A stretch of DNA of 64,000 nt from JANQJA01 sp047947185 (lineage in GTDB: Bacteria; Pseudomonadota; Gammaproteobacteria; Pseudomonadales; Azotimanducaceae): the NCBI GenBank assembly GCA_047947185.1, contig CP170502.1:744001-808000 (forward strand). Reading direction: 5' to 3'. The position numbers were made by a program, and so were the translations under genes. Positions 50,539 through 59,097 of this stretch are shown piece after piece. Under the pieces are notes generated by a model. It ran no database searches, had not been told where the DNA came from, and saw only the letters and a list, made by a program, of their open reading frames with translations. The first letter of the stretch is position 1; every line of letters begins with the position of its first letter.

Positions 50539-52821
50539 TCAGCCGGCGGCAATACCCTGCTTGAAAGCATCTTCTTCCAGCGCTGCGAGAATACGCGGCG
50601 GTGACATGGGCACATGTGTCATACGCACACCCACCGCGTTGGAGACCGCGTTACCAATCGCAGCAAGTGGTGGCACGATGGATGTTTCACCCACACCTCG
50701 CACCCCATAAGGATGGTTGGGGTTGGGGATCTCGAGGATCTGCGTATCGATAAATGGCAGATCGGAGCAAACCGGGATTCGATAGTCCAGGAAACCGGGA
50801 TTCTGCAGCCTGCCGTCTTCGCCGTAGATATATTCCTCGTTCAGTGCCCAGCCAATACCCTGGGCGGCACCACCCTGGAATTGTCCTTCAACATAATCGG
50901 GATGGATCGCTTTGCCAGCGTCCTGGATCACCGTATAGCGAATCACGCGGGTTGATCCTGTTTCAGGATCAACCTCAACATCACAGATGTGGCTGGCAAA
51001 AGAAACACCGGCATTGTCGGCAACCACCTCATTGTGGCCAGCAATAGGCCCGCCCGTGGTCGGTGATTTTTTGGCAATATCCTTCAGGGACAGGGGTGGC
51101 AGGTTACTGTGCTCTTTCCCGGTCGCGCGGGCATGGCCTTCTTCCCACACCACACAGTCCACCGGCACATCCCACATTTTTGCCGCGCGCTCCTTGAGCA
51201 CTTCGATGGCATTACGTACGGCAAAAATTGTCGCCATACCCGACGAAAAAGTACCGCGACTGCCCTCCGTCATGTCGTTGTGGCCCAAAGATGCCGTGTC
51301 GGCCACATTGGCTTTCACCTGCGAATAGGGAATACCCAGTTCCTCTGCGGCAATCAGCGACAGCGAGGCGCGCGAACCGCCCACGTCAACTGTACCGACT
51401 GTCAGGGTCACCGTGCCATCAATACCAATATTGACATCGGTGCAGGTCTGGCCGCCAAAGTTGAACCAGAAGCCACAGGCCATGCCCCTGCCCTGGTTCT
51501 TTTTCAGCTTGGCTTTCATGTGCGGGTGATTCTTGGCCGCAGCAAGCGTCGGGCCGATGCCGATCGGGCCATAGGTGGGTCCATAAGACGCCCTGGTACC
51601 CTCCTTGGCGGCGTTCTTGATTCGGAAATCAATAGGCGCCATACCTATCTTCTCTGCCACAAGATCCATAGTGCTTTCTACGGCAAATGCGGCCATTGGC
51701 GCTGAGGGGGCCCGGTAGGCGGCGACTTTTGGCCGATTGCAAAGCACATCGTAACCAACACTCTTAACATTCTTGAGGTCGTAGCAGGCCCACGAGGTCA
51801 TGGCCCCAAGCATGCCCCAGATTGCGGGATAAGGCCCGTCCTGGTAGCGAAGCTCAGCCGATGCCGCGGTAATTGTGCCGTCTTTTTTGGCGCCAATCTT
51901 GACATCAATTGACGTTGACGAGGTGGGTCCGGTCGCGCGAAAGACTTCCTCCCGGCTCATTACCAGCTTGACTGGACGGTTTGCCTTGCGCGACAGGCAC
52001 AGGGCAACAGGTTCCATCCACACATGGGTCTTGCCGCCAAAACCACCACCAATCTCGGATGACGTCACTTTGAGTTTCGCAACGTCCATACCCAGCAGTT
52101 CAGCGCAAACGTTACGGAAAACAAAGTGGCCCTGGGTCGTTACCCACAGCTCGCCAGTGCCATCCGGCGAAACGCTTGCCAGGCAGGCATGGGGTTCAAT
52201 ATAACCCTGGTGCGTCTGTTCCGTCCGGTAGCTTTTCTCAACAATCACGTCCGCCTCGGCAAACCCTGCCTCAACATCACCGTGACCAAATTCCGAACGT
52301 TGTGAGATGTTGGAAGGCTTCTCCGGCCTGGGCTGAACGCCAGCCGTAAAGACCCAGTCCTGAATTACCGGCGCATCCGGTTTCATCGCCTCATCAACGT
52401 CCGTCACGTGCGGCAGGATTTCATAACTGACCTTAATCAGCTTCAGTGCCTGGCGTGCAGTTTTGGCATCAACCGCAGCCACGGCAGCAACAGCATGGCC
52501 ATCATAAAGGGCCCGGCCACGCGCCATACAGTTTTCCAGGATGGCGTAGGAAGCCCGATTACCCCCCGTCAGGTCAGGCATATCAGCGCTGGTAACTACC
52601 GCCTTGACACCCTGCAGCTTTTCGGCTTTGGATGTGTCGATTTTCCTGATTCGTGCATGTGCATGTGGTGAACGCAGGATGGCGCCAATCAGTTGACCCG
52701 GTGCCGATGCATCCGCGCCATAACGCGCCCGTCCTGTCACCTTGTCGATACCATCCGGGCGCTTGACCCTGGAACCGACAATCTTGAAGTTCTGGTTGGT
52801 ATAACTCGTATCATTAGCCAT
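50539..52821 (-). CDS. Molybdenum hydroxylase large subunit (xanthine dehydrogenase/CO dehydrogenase family)
   Basis: 760 residues from ATG 52821, chosen for GAGG 9 bases upstream. N-terminal VKRPDGIDKVTGRARYGAD is the usual start. Cofactor-binding loops include GGGFGGKTHVWMEP, VAAYRAPSAPMAAFAVE and the C-terminal GVRGVGETSIVPPLAA, whose Glu is the general base. The AYRAPSAP loop differs from AYRCSFR of form I CO dehydrogenase, so CO oxidation is unlikely; hydroxylation of an aromatic or heterocyclic C-H by water is the expected chemistry. No twin-arginine signal, so cytoplasmic. Gene order is FAD - FeS - Mo - MoaD-like. Substrate unknown. Confidence 0.93.
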   Translation of the reverse strand: MANDTSYTNQNFKIVGSRVKRPDGIDKVTGRARYGADASAPGQLIGAILRSPHAHARIRKIDTSKAEKLQGVKAVVTSADMPDLTGGNRASYAILENCMARGRALYDGHAVAAVAAVDAKTARQALKLIKVSYEILPHVTDVDEAMKPDAPVIQDWVFTAGVQPRPEKPSNISQRSEFGHGDVEAGFAEADVIVEKSYRTEQTHQGYIEPHACLASVSPDGTGELWVTTQGHFVFRNVCAELLGMDVAKLKVTSSEIGGGFGGKTHVWMEPVALCLSRKANRPVKLVMSREEVFRATGPTSSTSIDVKIGAKKDGTITAASAELRYQDGPYPAIWGMLGAMTSWACYDLKNVKSVGYDVLCNRPKVAAYRAPSAPMAAFAVESTMDLVAEKIGMAPIDFRIKNAAKEGTRASYGPTYGPIGIGPTLAAAKNHPHMKAKLKKNQGRGMACGFWFNFGGQTCTDVNIGIDGTVTLTVGTVDVGGSRASLSLIAAEELGIPYSQVKANVADTASLGHNDMTEGSRGTFSSGMATIFAVRNAIEVLKERAAKMWDVPVDCVVWEEGHARATGKEHSNLPPLSLKDIAKKSPTTGGPIAGHNEVVADNAGVSFASHICDVEVDPETGSTRVIRYTVIQDAGKAIHPDYVEGQFQGGAAQGIGWALNEEYIYGEDGRLQNPGFLDYRIPVCSDLPFIDTQILEIPNPNHPYGVRGVGETSIVPPLAAIGNAVSNAVGVRMTHVPMSPPRILAALEEDAFKQGIAAG

Positions 52822-52841
52822 GTTGGATATCCTCGCTGCCG

Positions 52842-53357
52842 CTATTTCTTTTTGGCTTGCTTCTTGGCTTTGGTTGCCGGTTTCGCTTTGCGCATCTGTT
52901 TGGCTGCTGCCTGCACTGCCCGGACAATCTTGTCGTAACCCGTGCAACGGCAGAGGTTACCCGCCAGGGCGTAGCGGATTTCTTCTTCCGTGGGGTCAGC
53001 ATTCCTGTCCAGCAGGGCTTTGGCGGCAACCAGGAAACCAGGTGTACAAATGCCACACTGCAGGGCCGCGTGCTCAATAAACTTTTCCTGCAGGGGATGC
53101 AGCTGTGCACCCGAGGCGAGCCCCTCGACGGTACCAATCTCTTTGCCGTTTGCCTCAACGCCCAGCACCAGGCAGGAACAGACCAGGCGACCATTCAGGG
53201 TAATGCTGCAGGCGCCGCAGTCGCCGGTACCACACCCTTCCTTGACGCCGGTCAGGCCTACCCTGTTTCGCAGGGCATCCATCAGGGTTTCTTCCTGTGG
53301 ACAGGCAAACTCCACCGGGTCCCCGTTAACTGTTGTCGCTACAAATACACCGCTCAT
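52842..53357 (-). CDS. Molybdenum hydroxylase 2Fe-2S subunit
   Basis: 171 residues. Plant-type ferredoxin cluster in GCGTGDCGACS and a later Cys (LVCSC); helical domain cluster in LQCGICTPGFLVAAKAL and GNLCRCTGYDKIV. These are the two clusters that pass electrons from molybdenum to FAD. An unusual C-terminal tail of ~15 residues is almost all Lys, Ala and Gln (KATKAKKQAKKK-like), absent from standard CoxS-type subunits. Start overlaps the FAD-subunit stop by 4 bases (ATGA); 20 bases separate its stop from the large-subunit start. Confidence 0.94.
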   Translation of the reverse strand: MSGVFVATTVNGDPVEFACPQEETLMDALRNRVGLTGVKEGCGTGDCGACSITLNGRLVCSCLVLGVEANGKEIGTVEGLASGAQLHPLQEKFIEHAALQCGICTPGFLVAAKALLDRNADPTEEEIRYALAGNLCRCTGYDKIVRAVQAAAKQMRKAKPATKAKKQAKKK

Positions 53358-54214
53358 GAAGCACCTCCTGCTCGTTCGAATGCCATTTTGGCTGCCCGCC
53401 GGGCCAAAACACCTGCTACCTTGGTGCGATAGGCAATGGTTCCGCGTTTGTCATCAATGGGCCTGCAGGCTGCTGAACAGGCTGCAGCCATGGCTGCCAG
53501 CGCGTCATCATCAAGGCGTGTGCCAATAATCGCCTTCGCTGCTGCAGGGACCAGCACCGCCGTCGGGGCAACGGCACCCAACACCACGCGTGCAGTTTTC
53601 ACCACGCCGCGCTCCAGCGTCAGGTTAACCCCGGCGCTGACAACCGCAATGTCCATTTCGGTACGAGGGATAAACCGCAGGTAGGCATCGCCCGATTTGC
53701 CCTGCCGCTTCGGCAGGATGATGGACTCAACCACCTCACCCTTTTCCAGTGACGTCTTGCCCGGGCCCAGCACCACTTTCTCTACCGGTACAGTGCGTCG
53801 CCTGTCCTTACCAACAATCACCGCCTTGGCACCGGCGGCAATCAGGGCCGGCACGCTGTCAGCCGCAGGTGAGGCATTACACAGATTGCCCACTATAGTG
53901 CAGCGACCCTGGATCTGGTCGGAACCAATCAGGTTCGCTGCTTCAACAACACCCGGCCAGGCTTTCCTGAGCGCCTTGTGTTCACCCAGTGCGGCCCCGC
54001 AGACGGCCGCGCCAATCTTGAATCCGGAAGCAGACGACACTATCTCCTGCATCGCCGGGATCTGCTTGATATCAACAACCAGGTCGGGTTCGATCATGCC
54101 CATCTTCATGCGGACCAGCAGATCAGTGCCCCCCGCCAGAACAAAGGCTTTGCCTTTCTCGGACGCGAGCAGTACTGCTGCTTCCTTGCTTGTCACCGGT
54201 GATGCGTATCTCAT
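53354..54214 (-). CDS. Molybdenum hydroxylase FAD-binding subunit
   Basis: 286 residues from ATG 54214 (first residues MRYASPVTSKEAAVLL); GGGAG lies 12 bases upstream, rather far, but the extra residues of the longer frame to 54289 look non-conserved. FAD contacts: VLAGGTDLLVRM near residue 30 and TIVGNLCNASPAADSVPAL near 105; the last domain has LGAVAPTAVLVPAA. It passes electrons to an external acceptor. First gene of the four-gene operon and divergent from the second enoyl-CoA hydratase gene (~150-base gap that should hold both promoters). Confidence 0.92.
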   Translation of the reverse strand: MRYASPVTSKEAAVLLASEKGKAFVLAGGTDLLVRMKMGMIEPDLVVDIKQIPAMQEIVSSASGFKIGAAVCGAALGEHKALRKAWPGVVEAANLIGSDQIQGRCTIVGNLCNASPAADSVPALIAAGAKAVIVGKDRRRTVPVEKVVLGPGKTSLEKGEVVESIILPKRQGKSGDAYLRFIPRTEMDIAVVSAGVNLTLERGVVKTARVVLGAVAPTAVLVPAAAKAIIGTRLDDDALAAMAAACSAACRPIDDKRGTIAYRTKVAGVLARRAAKMAFERAGGAS

Positions 54215-54365
54215 TTTTTGTCTGAACTCCCTCAAGACGACCAGGTGGGTAGGAATAAACCACCTCTGGCCTTCAGGGTCAATGCCCATGGATCAATGAC
54301 AGCCGACCATGCTTTAATGTTGGCAAAGCCAAAGAATAATCAAAACAAGAGGAGGGAGTTTTCCG

Positions 54366-55127
54366 TTGGAGACTTTACTTGTTCGCCAGGAAGGTGCCGT
54401 CTGCATCGTCACCCTCAATCGCCCCGACTTCCTCAACGCTTTCAACGCCCGCGTCATGGACGAACTCACCGATGCATTCACAGAAGCGGCCAGTAACCCC
54501 GCCGTCCGGGTACTGGTGCTTACCGGCGCCGGCCGCGCCTTCTCTGCCGGTGCAGATCTGTCAGGCCGGGACCGCGATTACCAGGCACGTCACGGCCTGG
54601 CCGGGATGCTCGACAGCATCGTCGATTTTCCCAAACCTTTCCTGCTTGCCGTCAACGGTCTGGGTGTTGGTATTGGTGCAACCATCTGCGGGCTTGCGGA
54701 CTTTACCTATATGGCTGACAACGCCAGGCTACGCTGCCCCTTTTCCGCCCTCGGGCTGACCGCCGAAGCGGGTAGCACAGTCACCTTCCCGAACCTGATG
54801 GGCCGCCAGCGGGCGAACTGGTTTTTGCTGGCTGCAGAGTGGATGACCGCCACTGAATGTCTTGAGGCTGGACTTGCCCTTGAACTGCATCCGCCCGAAA
54901 GCCTGATGAACCGGGTGCTGGAACAGGCCAACAAACTGGCCACCTTGCCCCCGGCTTCAGTGCAGAAAACCAAGGCGGTGATGATGGCACCCTACCGGGA
55001 AACACTGAAAGCCAATATCAAGCTCGAAAATGCCGGCCTGGATGAATTGCGCGGTGGCCCCGCCAATATTGAGGCGATGAAAGCATTCCTTGAAAAGCGG
55101 GAGCCGGATTTTTCGGGAATCAGCTAA
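54366..55127 (+). CDS. Enoyl-CoA hydratase/isomerase family protein (second)
   Basis: 253 residues. Start is TTG at 54366, with GGAGGGAG 8 bases upstream; no ATG is available near the N-terminal strand LLVRQEGAVCIVTLNRPDFLNAF. Oxyanion segment GAGRAFSAGADLSGRD and ILAVNGLGVGIGAT-like second loop (FLLAVNGLGVGIGATICG). The acid positions of classical hydratases read FSALGLTAEAGSTVTFPNLMG, with one Glu retained, as in isomerase-like members. It is followed by a CaiB-type CoA-transferase after 31 bases and is probably cotranscribed with it. Confidence 0.88.
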   Translation: METLLVRQEGAVCIVTLNRPDFLNAFNARVMDELTDAFTEAASNPAVRVLVLTGAGRAFSAGADLSGRDRDYQARHGLAGMLDSIVDFPKPFLLAVNGLGVGIGATICGLADFTYMADNARLRCPFSALGLTAEAGSTVTFPNLMGRQRANWFLLAAEWMTATECLEAGLALELHPPESLMNRVLEQANKLATLPPASVQKTKAVMMAPYRETLKANIKLENAGLDELRGGPANIEAMKAFLEKREPDFSGIS

Positions 55128-55158
55128 CAGGAGACCTACAGGGACTGGAGCTAACACC

Positions 55159-56337
55159 ATGGAATATCCGCTTGCCGGTATCCGCGTACTCGACTTCTCC
55201 CGCGTGCTTGCCGGGCCTTTTGCCGGGCGAATGCTCAGTGACCTGGGTGCCGACGTCATCAAGGTAGAACCACCGGAGGGTGACGTCACCCGCTACTGGG
55301 GAAAAGAAATCGCCCGCATTCCCGGTTATTACCACCAGCAGAACGCGGGCAAGCGAAATGTCTGTATTGACCTGCGGGCCGCAGGCGCGGTTGAACTGGT
55401 CCAGCAACTGGTGGCACAGGCCGACATTCTCATTGAGAACTACCGGCCTGATGTCATGGACCGCCTCGGTATCGGCTATGACAGTTTGCGGCAGGTCAAC
55501 CCACGCCTCATTATGCTCTCGATATCCGGTTTTGGCCGATCCGGACCAGAGGCGAGGCGGCCGGCCTACGCCCCGGTCATCCACGCAGAGGCGGGCCTGA
55601 TCGATCGCCTTGCCACCCGCAGCGGTTCTCCCCATCACGACCTGCCACTGTCCGTGGCGGATACCAACGCCTCGTTACATGGTCTTGTTGCGGTCCTGTC
55701 CGCCGTGATCCTGCGTCAGCGAACGGGCCTGGGCCAGCACATTGATATCGCCATGATCGACGCCACCATCGCAACAGATGACCAGGTCCACTACGACCTT
55801 GAGGATGCCCATGACACCGGCCCCCTGCCCAACCAGGTATGGGACACACCCTGCGGGCCCGTACTCGTGTCGACCGACTTTCGCCTGCTCTGGAAACTGC
55901 TGACAACCGAACTGGGGGTTGTTGATCCTTCGAATCCCGCTATGCCACTGGCTGAGAAAATTGCTGTCAGGCGCGCCGCAGCGCATGCGTTCATGCAAAC
56001 GCTGGATACCTGGGAGAAACTGGCAGCTACCATGGATCAGTTGAACATTGCCTGGGGTGAAGTCCGCAATGCAGCAAACCTTCATGACCAGCCGAGCGTG
56101 AAGGCGCGCAACAGCATTGCGTGGATCTCTGACCGGGAAGGCGGTACCCGACCTGTTACCCAGTCTCCCTATCGGTTTTCCAATGCCATGAGCGGTGTTC
56201 GCGGCCCTGCCGCCCATCGGGGTGAACACAACTTGGAAGTGCTGGGTGAATGGCTGGACCTGACACCGGAGCGGATTATCCATCTCAGTGAGGCAGGGGT
56301 TTTACTGGAGGACGCCAACAACCAGAACAACAACTGA
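55159..56337 (+). CDS. CaiB/BaiF family III CoA-transferase
   Basis: 392 residues from ATG 55159 (GGAG 8 bases upstream); the open frame begins earlier but that part lies within the hydratase 3' end. N-terminus LAGIRVLDFSRVLAGPFAGRMLSDLGADVIKVE is diagnostic; MDRLGIGYDSLRQVNPRLIMLSISGFG follows. The catalytic Asp is in QHIDIAMIDATIA, at the place missing from both halves of the tandem protein at 47 kb. It should transfer CoA between carboxylic acids without ATP. With the adjacent hydratase it suggests activation and then hydration or isomerisation of an unsaturated acid. Confidence 0.93.
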   Translation: MEYPLAGIRVLDFSRVLAGPFAGRMLSDLGADVIKVEPPEGDVTRYWGKEIARIPGYYHQQNAGKRNVCIDLRAAGAVELVQQLVAQADILIENYRPDVMDRLGIGYDSLRQVNPRLIMLSISGFGRSGPEARRPAYAPVIHAEAGLIDRLATRSGSPHHDLPLSVADTNASLHGLVAVLSAVILRQRTGLGQHIDIAMIDATIATDDQVHYDLEDAHDTGPLPNQVWDTPCGPVLVSTDFRLLWKLLTTELGVVDPSNPAMPLAEKIAVRRAAAHAFMQTLDTWEKLAATMDQLNIAWGEVRNAANLHDQPSVKARNSIAWISDREGGTRPVTQSPYRFSNAMSGVRGPAAHRGEHNLEVLGEWLDLTPERIIHLSEAGVLLEDANNQNNN

Positions 56338-56384
56338 CTGGCAGCGACAGACTCGCCTGCCCGACCAACCAGAGGGAACCATAA

Positions 56385-58997
56385 ATGAAAGACAGCCTGA
56401 CTTTGCCTGCCGTAATTTGCCTTGCAATATTACTCACCGCCACCCTGACAGGCTGTGGCGGAAACGACGATGCAAGCGAGCCAACGCCAACAGCAGCAGA
56501 GCCGGATTACCTTGCTCCCGAGCTTCGCAATCGTGTCGAGCAGCTCAAACAGGCAGTCTCAGATACGCCCACCAACCTTGACAACGTCGCTGAGCGTGCA
56601 GCGACGCTGCTCGAATGGGGGAATGCCTTTTCCCTGAAACACGGCCCCATACCCGTGGAACTGACCCTGATCACGAGCGTCGGCCAGAGCAGCGACGACG
56701 ACGCCAATCGTTCCCGTGATGTCTATGGCCTCGTTGACACCCAGGTACATGAACTCGCCCTGCGAGAGGAGGACCCGGCGGCAATCGGGACCTTGCGCGC
56801 GGTACCGCCGGGGCCTTTTGTTGCCGCGAGCCACGCCACATTTGAGCAGATCTACACGGTCGGTAATCGCGGCATGAAAGCCGGCGGTGGAATACTGGTC
56901 GCGATGCATGCGCTCAGCAACTATCCACCAATGCAGACCACCGACCCGGCCGGGGCCAATTACGTCTCGATTACATCAAGTAATGCAGCGGCGAGTTTTA
57001 CTTCCGACACACACCCGGTTGCCGGCCAGCATGGTGGCTTCAGGGGCGTTCAACCCGCCCATGTATACCGCCTGCAGGGCACTGATCTATCGCCAGGAGA
57101 AACCATTACCGTGACTTTTGGCGACACCACAGGTGGTGGTCCCGGCTACCTGATGCAGAATTTCTCCAACGATCGCGCGGCTTTTCCCCTGTATGTTGAC
57201 ATGGATGGCAGCAACCGCTTCCTGACACTACCTATCCAGGCCATTCAGATTGTTGGCGACCAGGTCGCCGGCGTACACGGTTTTGCACCCTCAGTGGTTG
57301 CAGTCGGTGAACCCTTCACCCTGTCGGTTCGCTTCGAGGATGAGTTTGATAACCTCGCCACGCCACCCTACCCCCCATTTGAGATCAGGCTGAACGGGGA
57401 ACCTTTCCGTAACGTCTCCGCACCTGCGGGCGGCATTTCGCTGATCGACGGCCTGGCGCTGGAAACCCCCGGGGTTTACCGGTTCACATTCCACGCGGGT
57501 GACATCGAGGGTAAAGCCAATCCGGTGCTGGTAGAGACAGCACCCGCTGAACGGATTTACTGGGGTGATACCCACGGTCACTCCGGAATGGCAGAGGGCG
57601 TTGGTTCTGCCGAGGGTTACATGCGATTCGCCCGCGACGAAGCCCGTCTGGATTATGTCACGCATTCTGAACACGACATCTGGATGGACGATGCCGAGTG
57701 GGAGGCCCTGAAACAGAACGTCAGGGACTTCCACAAGCCGGGCGAGTTTATCCCCTTTCTGGGTTACGAGTGGTCTGTCAGCACCACCTCGGGCGGACAC
57801 CACAATGTCCTGTTTCGCACACCCGAGGGTCGTGACCGGGTTCCGGCCCAGTATTACCCCACCTTGTCCCGCCTCTACCAGGGATTACGGGAAAAACACG
57901 ATACCCGCGACGTTGTGATTATCCCGCACGCTCACCAGACCGGCGAATATCGACAGAGTGACCCGGAGATGGAGCATCTGATTGAAATCATGTCGGGCCA
58001 CGGGACCTTTGAATGGTTTGGCCGCATGTACCTGAACCATGGCCACCAGGTAGGATTTATTGCGGCATCGGATGATCACCTGGGTCATCCCGGATACTCT
58101 GCACCGCGCGGCGGTGCTATTTCACAACGCGGTGGCCTCGGTGCACTCATGGCAGCTGACAAGAACCGTGACAGCCTGTTTGATGCCATGCGCAACCTGC
58201 GCGCCTATGCGACAACGGGTGACAGGATTATCCTCATGGCTGACCTGAACGGCACGCCCATCGGCGGCCGCGCACCATTTACGGAAAATCGCCGCCTGAG
58301 TGGACGGGTGATTGGTACCGATGTCATCGACACAATTACAGTGATCAAAAACGACAGGGAACTCTGGCAGAAGAGTTTTCTCCCGCCCATTCAGCAATCC
58401 AGCGAGGTCCGGCTGCAGCTCACCTTCTACTCTGATTCCAACCCGTTTCACCACCGCGACAATCCCCGCGGCTGGCGCGAATGGCGCGGTTCATTGACAG
58501 TAGCCGGCGCGGACCTGGTTGATGCCTCCGCTACCGAAATTGTCAATCCTGACAGCCAGTTCTTTCGGCGTGAACCTGGCGCCCCGAACCGGGTCAGCTT
58601 TGCGACCCAGACCCGGGGTGACGCTGCCTCAATCAACCTGACCCTGACCAATGTCACACTGGATACGCGGATTGAACTCGATCTGGAGGCGGCTAACGAA
58701 CGCGGTGGTGCTCCCCAGATCTTTCGTCGGCTGGGACGGACCCCGGCGTGGCAAACCAGCTTTGCCCTGCGCGACATGAAAGACAACACGCTCGGCAAGA
58801 GTAAACTCTACATGGCCTGGACAGATACCATCACGCTCCGGCGAATGCCTGAACAGGGTGAAACGGACGTCCGGTTTGAACTTACCGACTCGGACAATCC
58901 CCGTCAGGGGGACTACTACTTCATCAGGGTGAAGCAGGTCAACGACGCCTACGCCTGGTCCAGCCCCATCTGGGTGGGTGGATTTCCCCCGCGTTAG
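56385..58997 (+). CDS. DUF3604 lipoprotein with PHP-like metal centre
   Basis: 870 residues. Lipobox TLTGC, Cys24. Residues ~30-380 are a beta-rich region without a named domain; the DUF3604 domain follows, marked by IYWGDTHGHSGMAEG, YVTHSEHDIWMDD, PFLGYEWSV, VIIPHAHQTGEYR and IAASDDHLGHPG, a set of His/Asp residues like those of PHP-type phosphoesterases. The C-terminal part is again beta-rich. Activity of the family is not established; a metal-dependent hydrolase at the envelope is likely. GAGGGA before the ATG. It follows the CaiB gene by 47 bases and may share its transcript. Confidence 0.9.
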   Translation: MKDSLTLPAVICLAILLTATLTGCGGNDDASEPTPTAAEPDYLAPELRNRVEQLKQAVSDTPTNLDNVAERAATLLEWGNAFSLKHGPIPVELTLITSVGQSSDDDANRSRDVYGLVDTQVHELALREEDPAAIGTLRAVPPGPFVAASHATFEQIYTVGNRGMKAGGGILVAMHALSNYPPMQTTDPAGANYVSITSSNAAASFTSDTHPVAGQHGGFRGVQPAHVYRLQGTDLSPGETITVTFGDTTGGGPGYLMQNFSNDRAAFPLYVDMDGSNRFLTLPIQAIQIVGDQVAGVHGFAPSVVAVGEPFTLSVRFEDEFDNLATPPYPPFEIRLNGEPFRNVSAPAGGISLIDGLALETPGVYRFTFHAGDIEGKANPVLVETAPAERIYWGDTHGHSGMAEGVGSAEGYMRFARDEARLDYVTHSEHDIWMDDAEWEALKQNVRDFHKPGEFIPFLGYEWSVSTTSGGHHNVLFRTPEGRDRVPAQYYPTLSRLYQGLREKHDTRDVVIIPHAHQTGEYRQSDPEMEHLIEIMSGHGTFEWFGRMYLNHGHQVGFIAASDDHLGHPGYSAPRGGAISQRGGLGALMAADKNRDSLFDAMRNLRAYATTGDRIILMADLNGTPIGGRAPFTENRRLSGRVIGTDVIDTITVIKNDRELWQKSFLPPIQQSSEVRLQLTFYSDSNPFHHRDNPRGWREWRGSLTVAGADLVDASATEIVNPDSQFFRREPGAPNRVSFATQTRGDAASINLTLTNVTLDTRIELDLEAANERGGAPQIFRRLGRTPAWQTSFALRDMKDNTLGKSKLYMAWTDTITLRRMPEQGETDVRFELTDSDNPRQGDYYFIRVKQVNDAYAWSSPIWVGGFPPR

Positions 58998-59097
58998 CCG
59001 GCAGCTGGCATGCTACTATGACGCGACGATGCAACTGAGAGTAGTGCCATGCCCCGCGTGCGCCACTTGAACCTGAACCTGACAGACGCCGGCAACC

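Noticed and set aside
50539..54214. Aerobic CO dehydrogenase (coxMSL)
   Set aside because: Gene order fits, but the large subunit has AYRAPSAP instead of AYRCSFR (form I) or AYRGAGR (form II).
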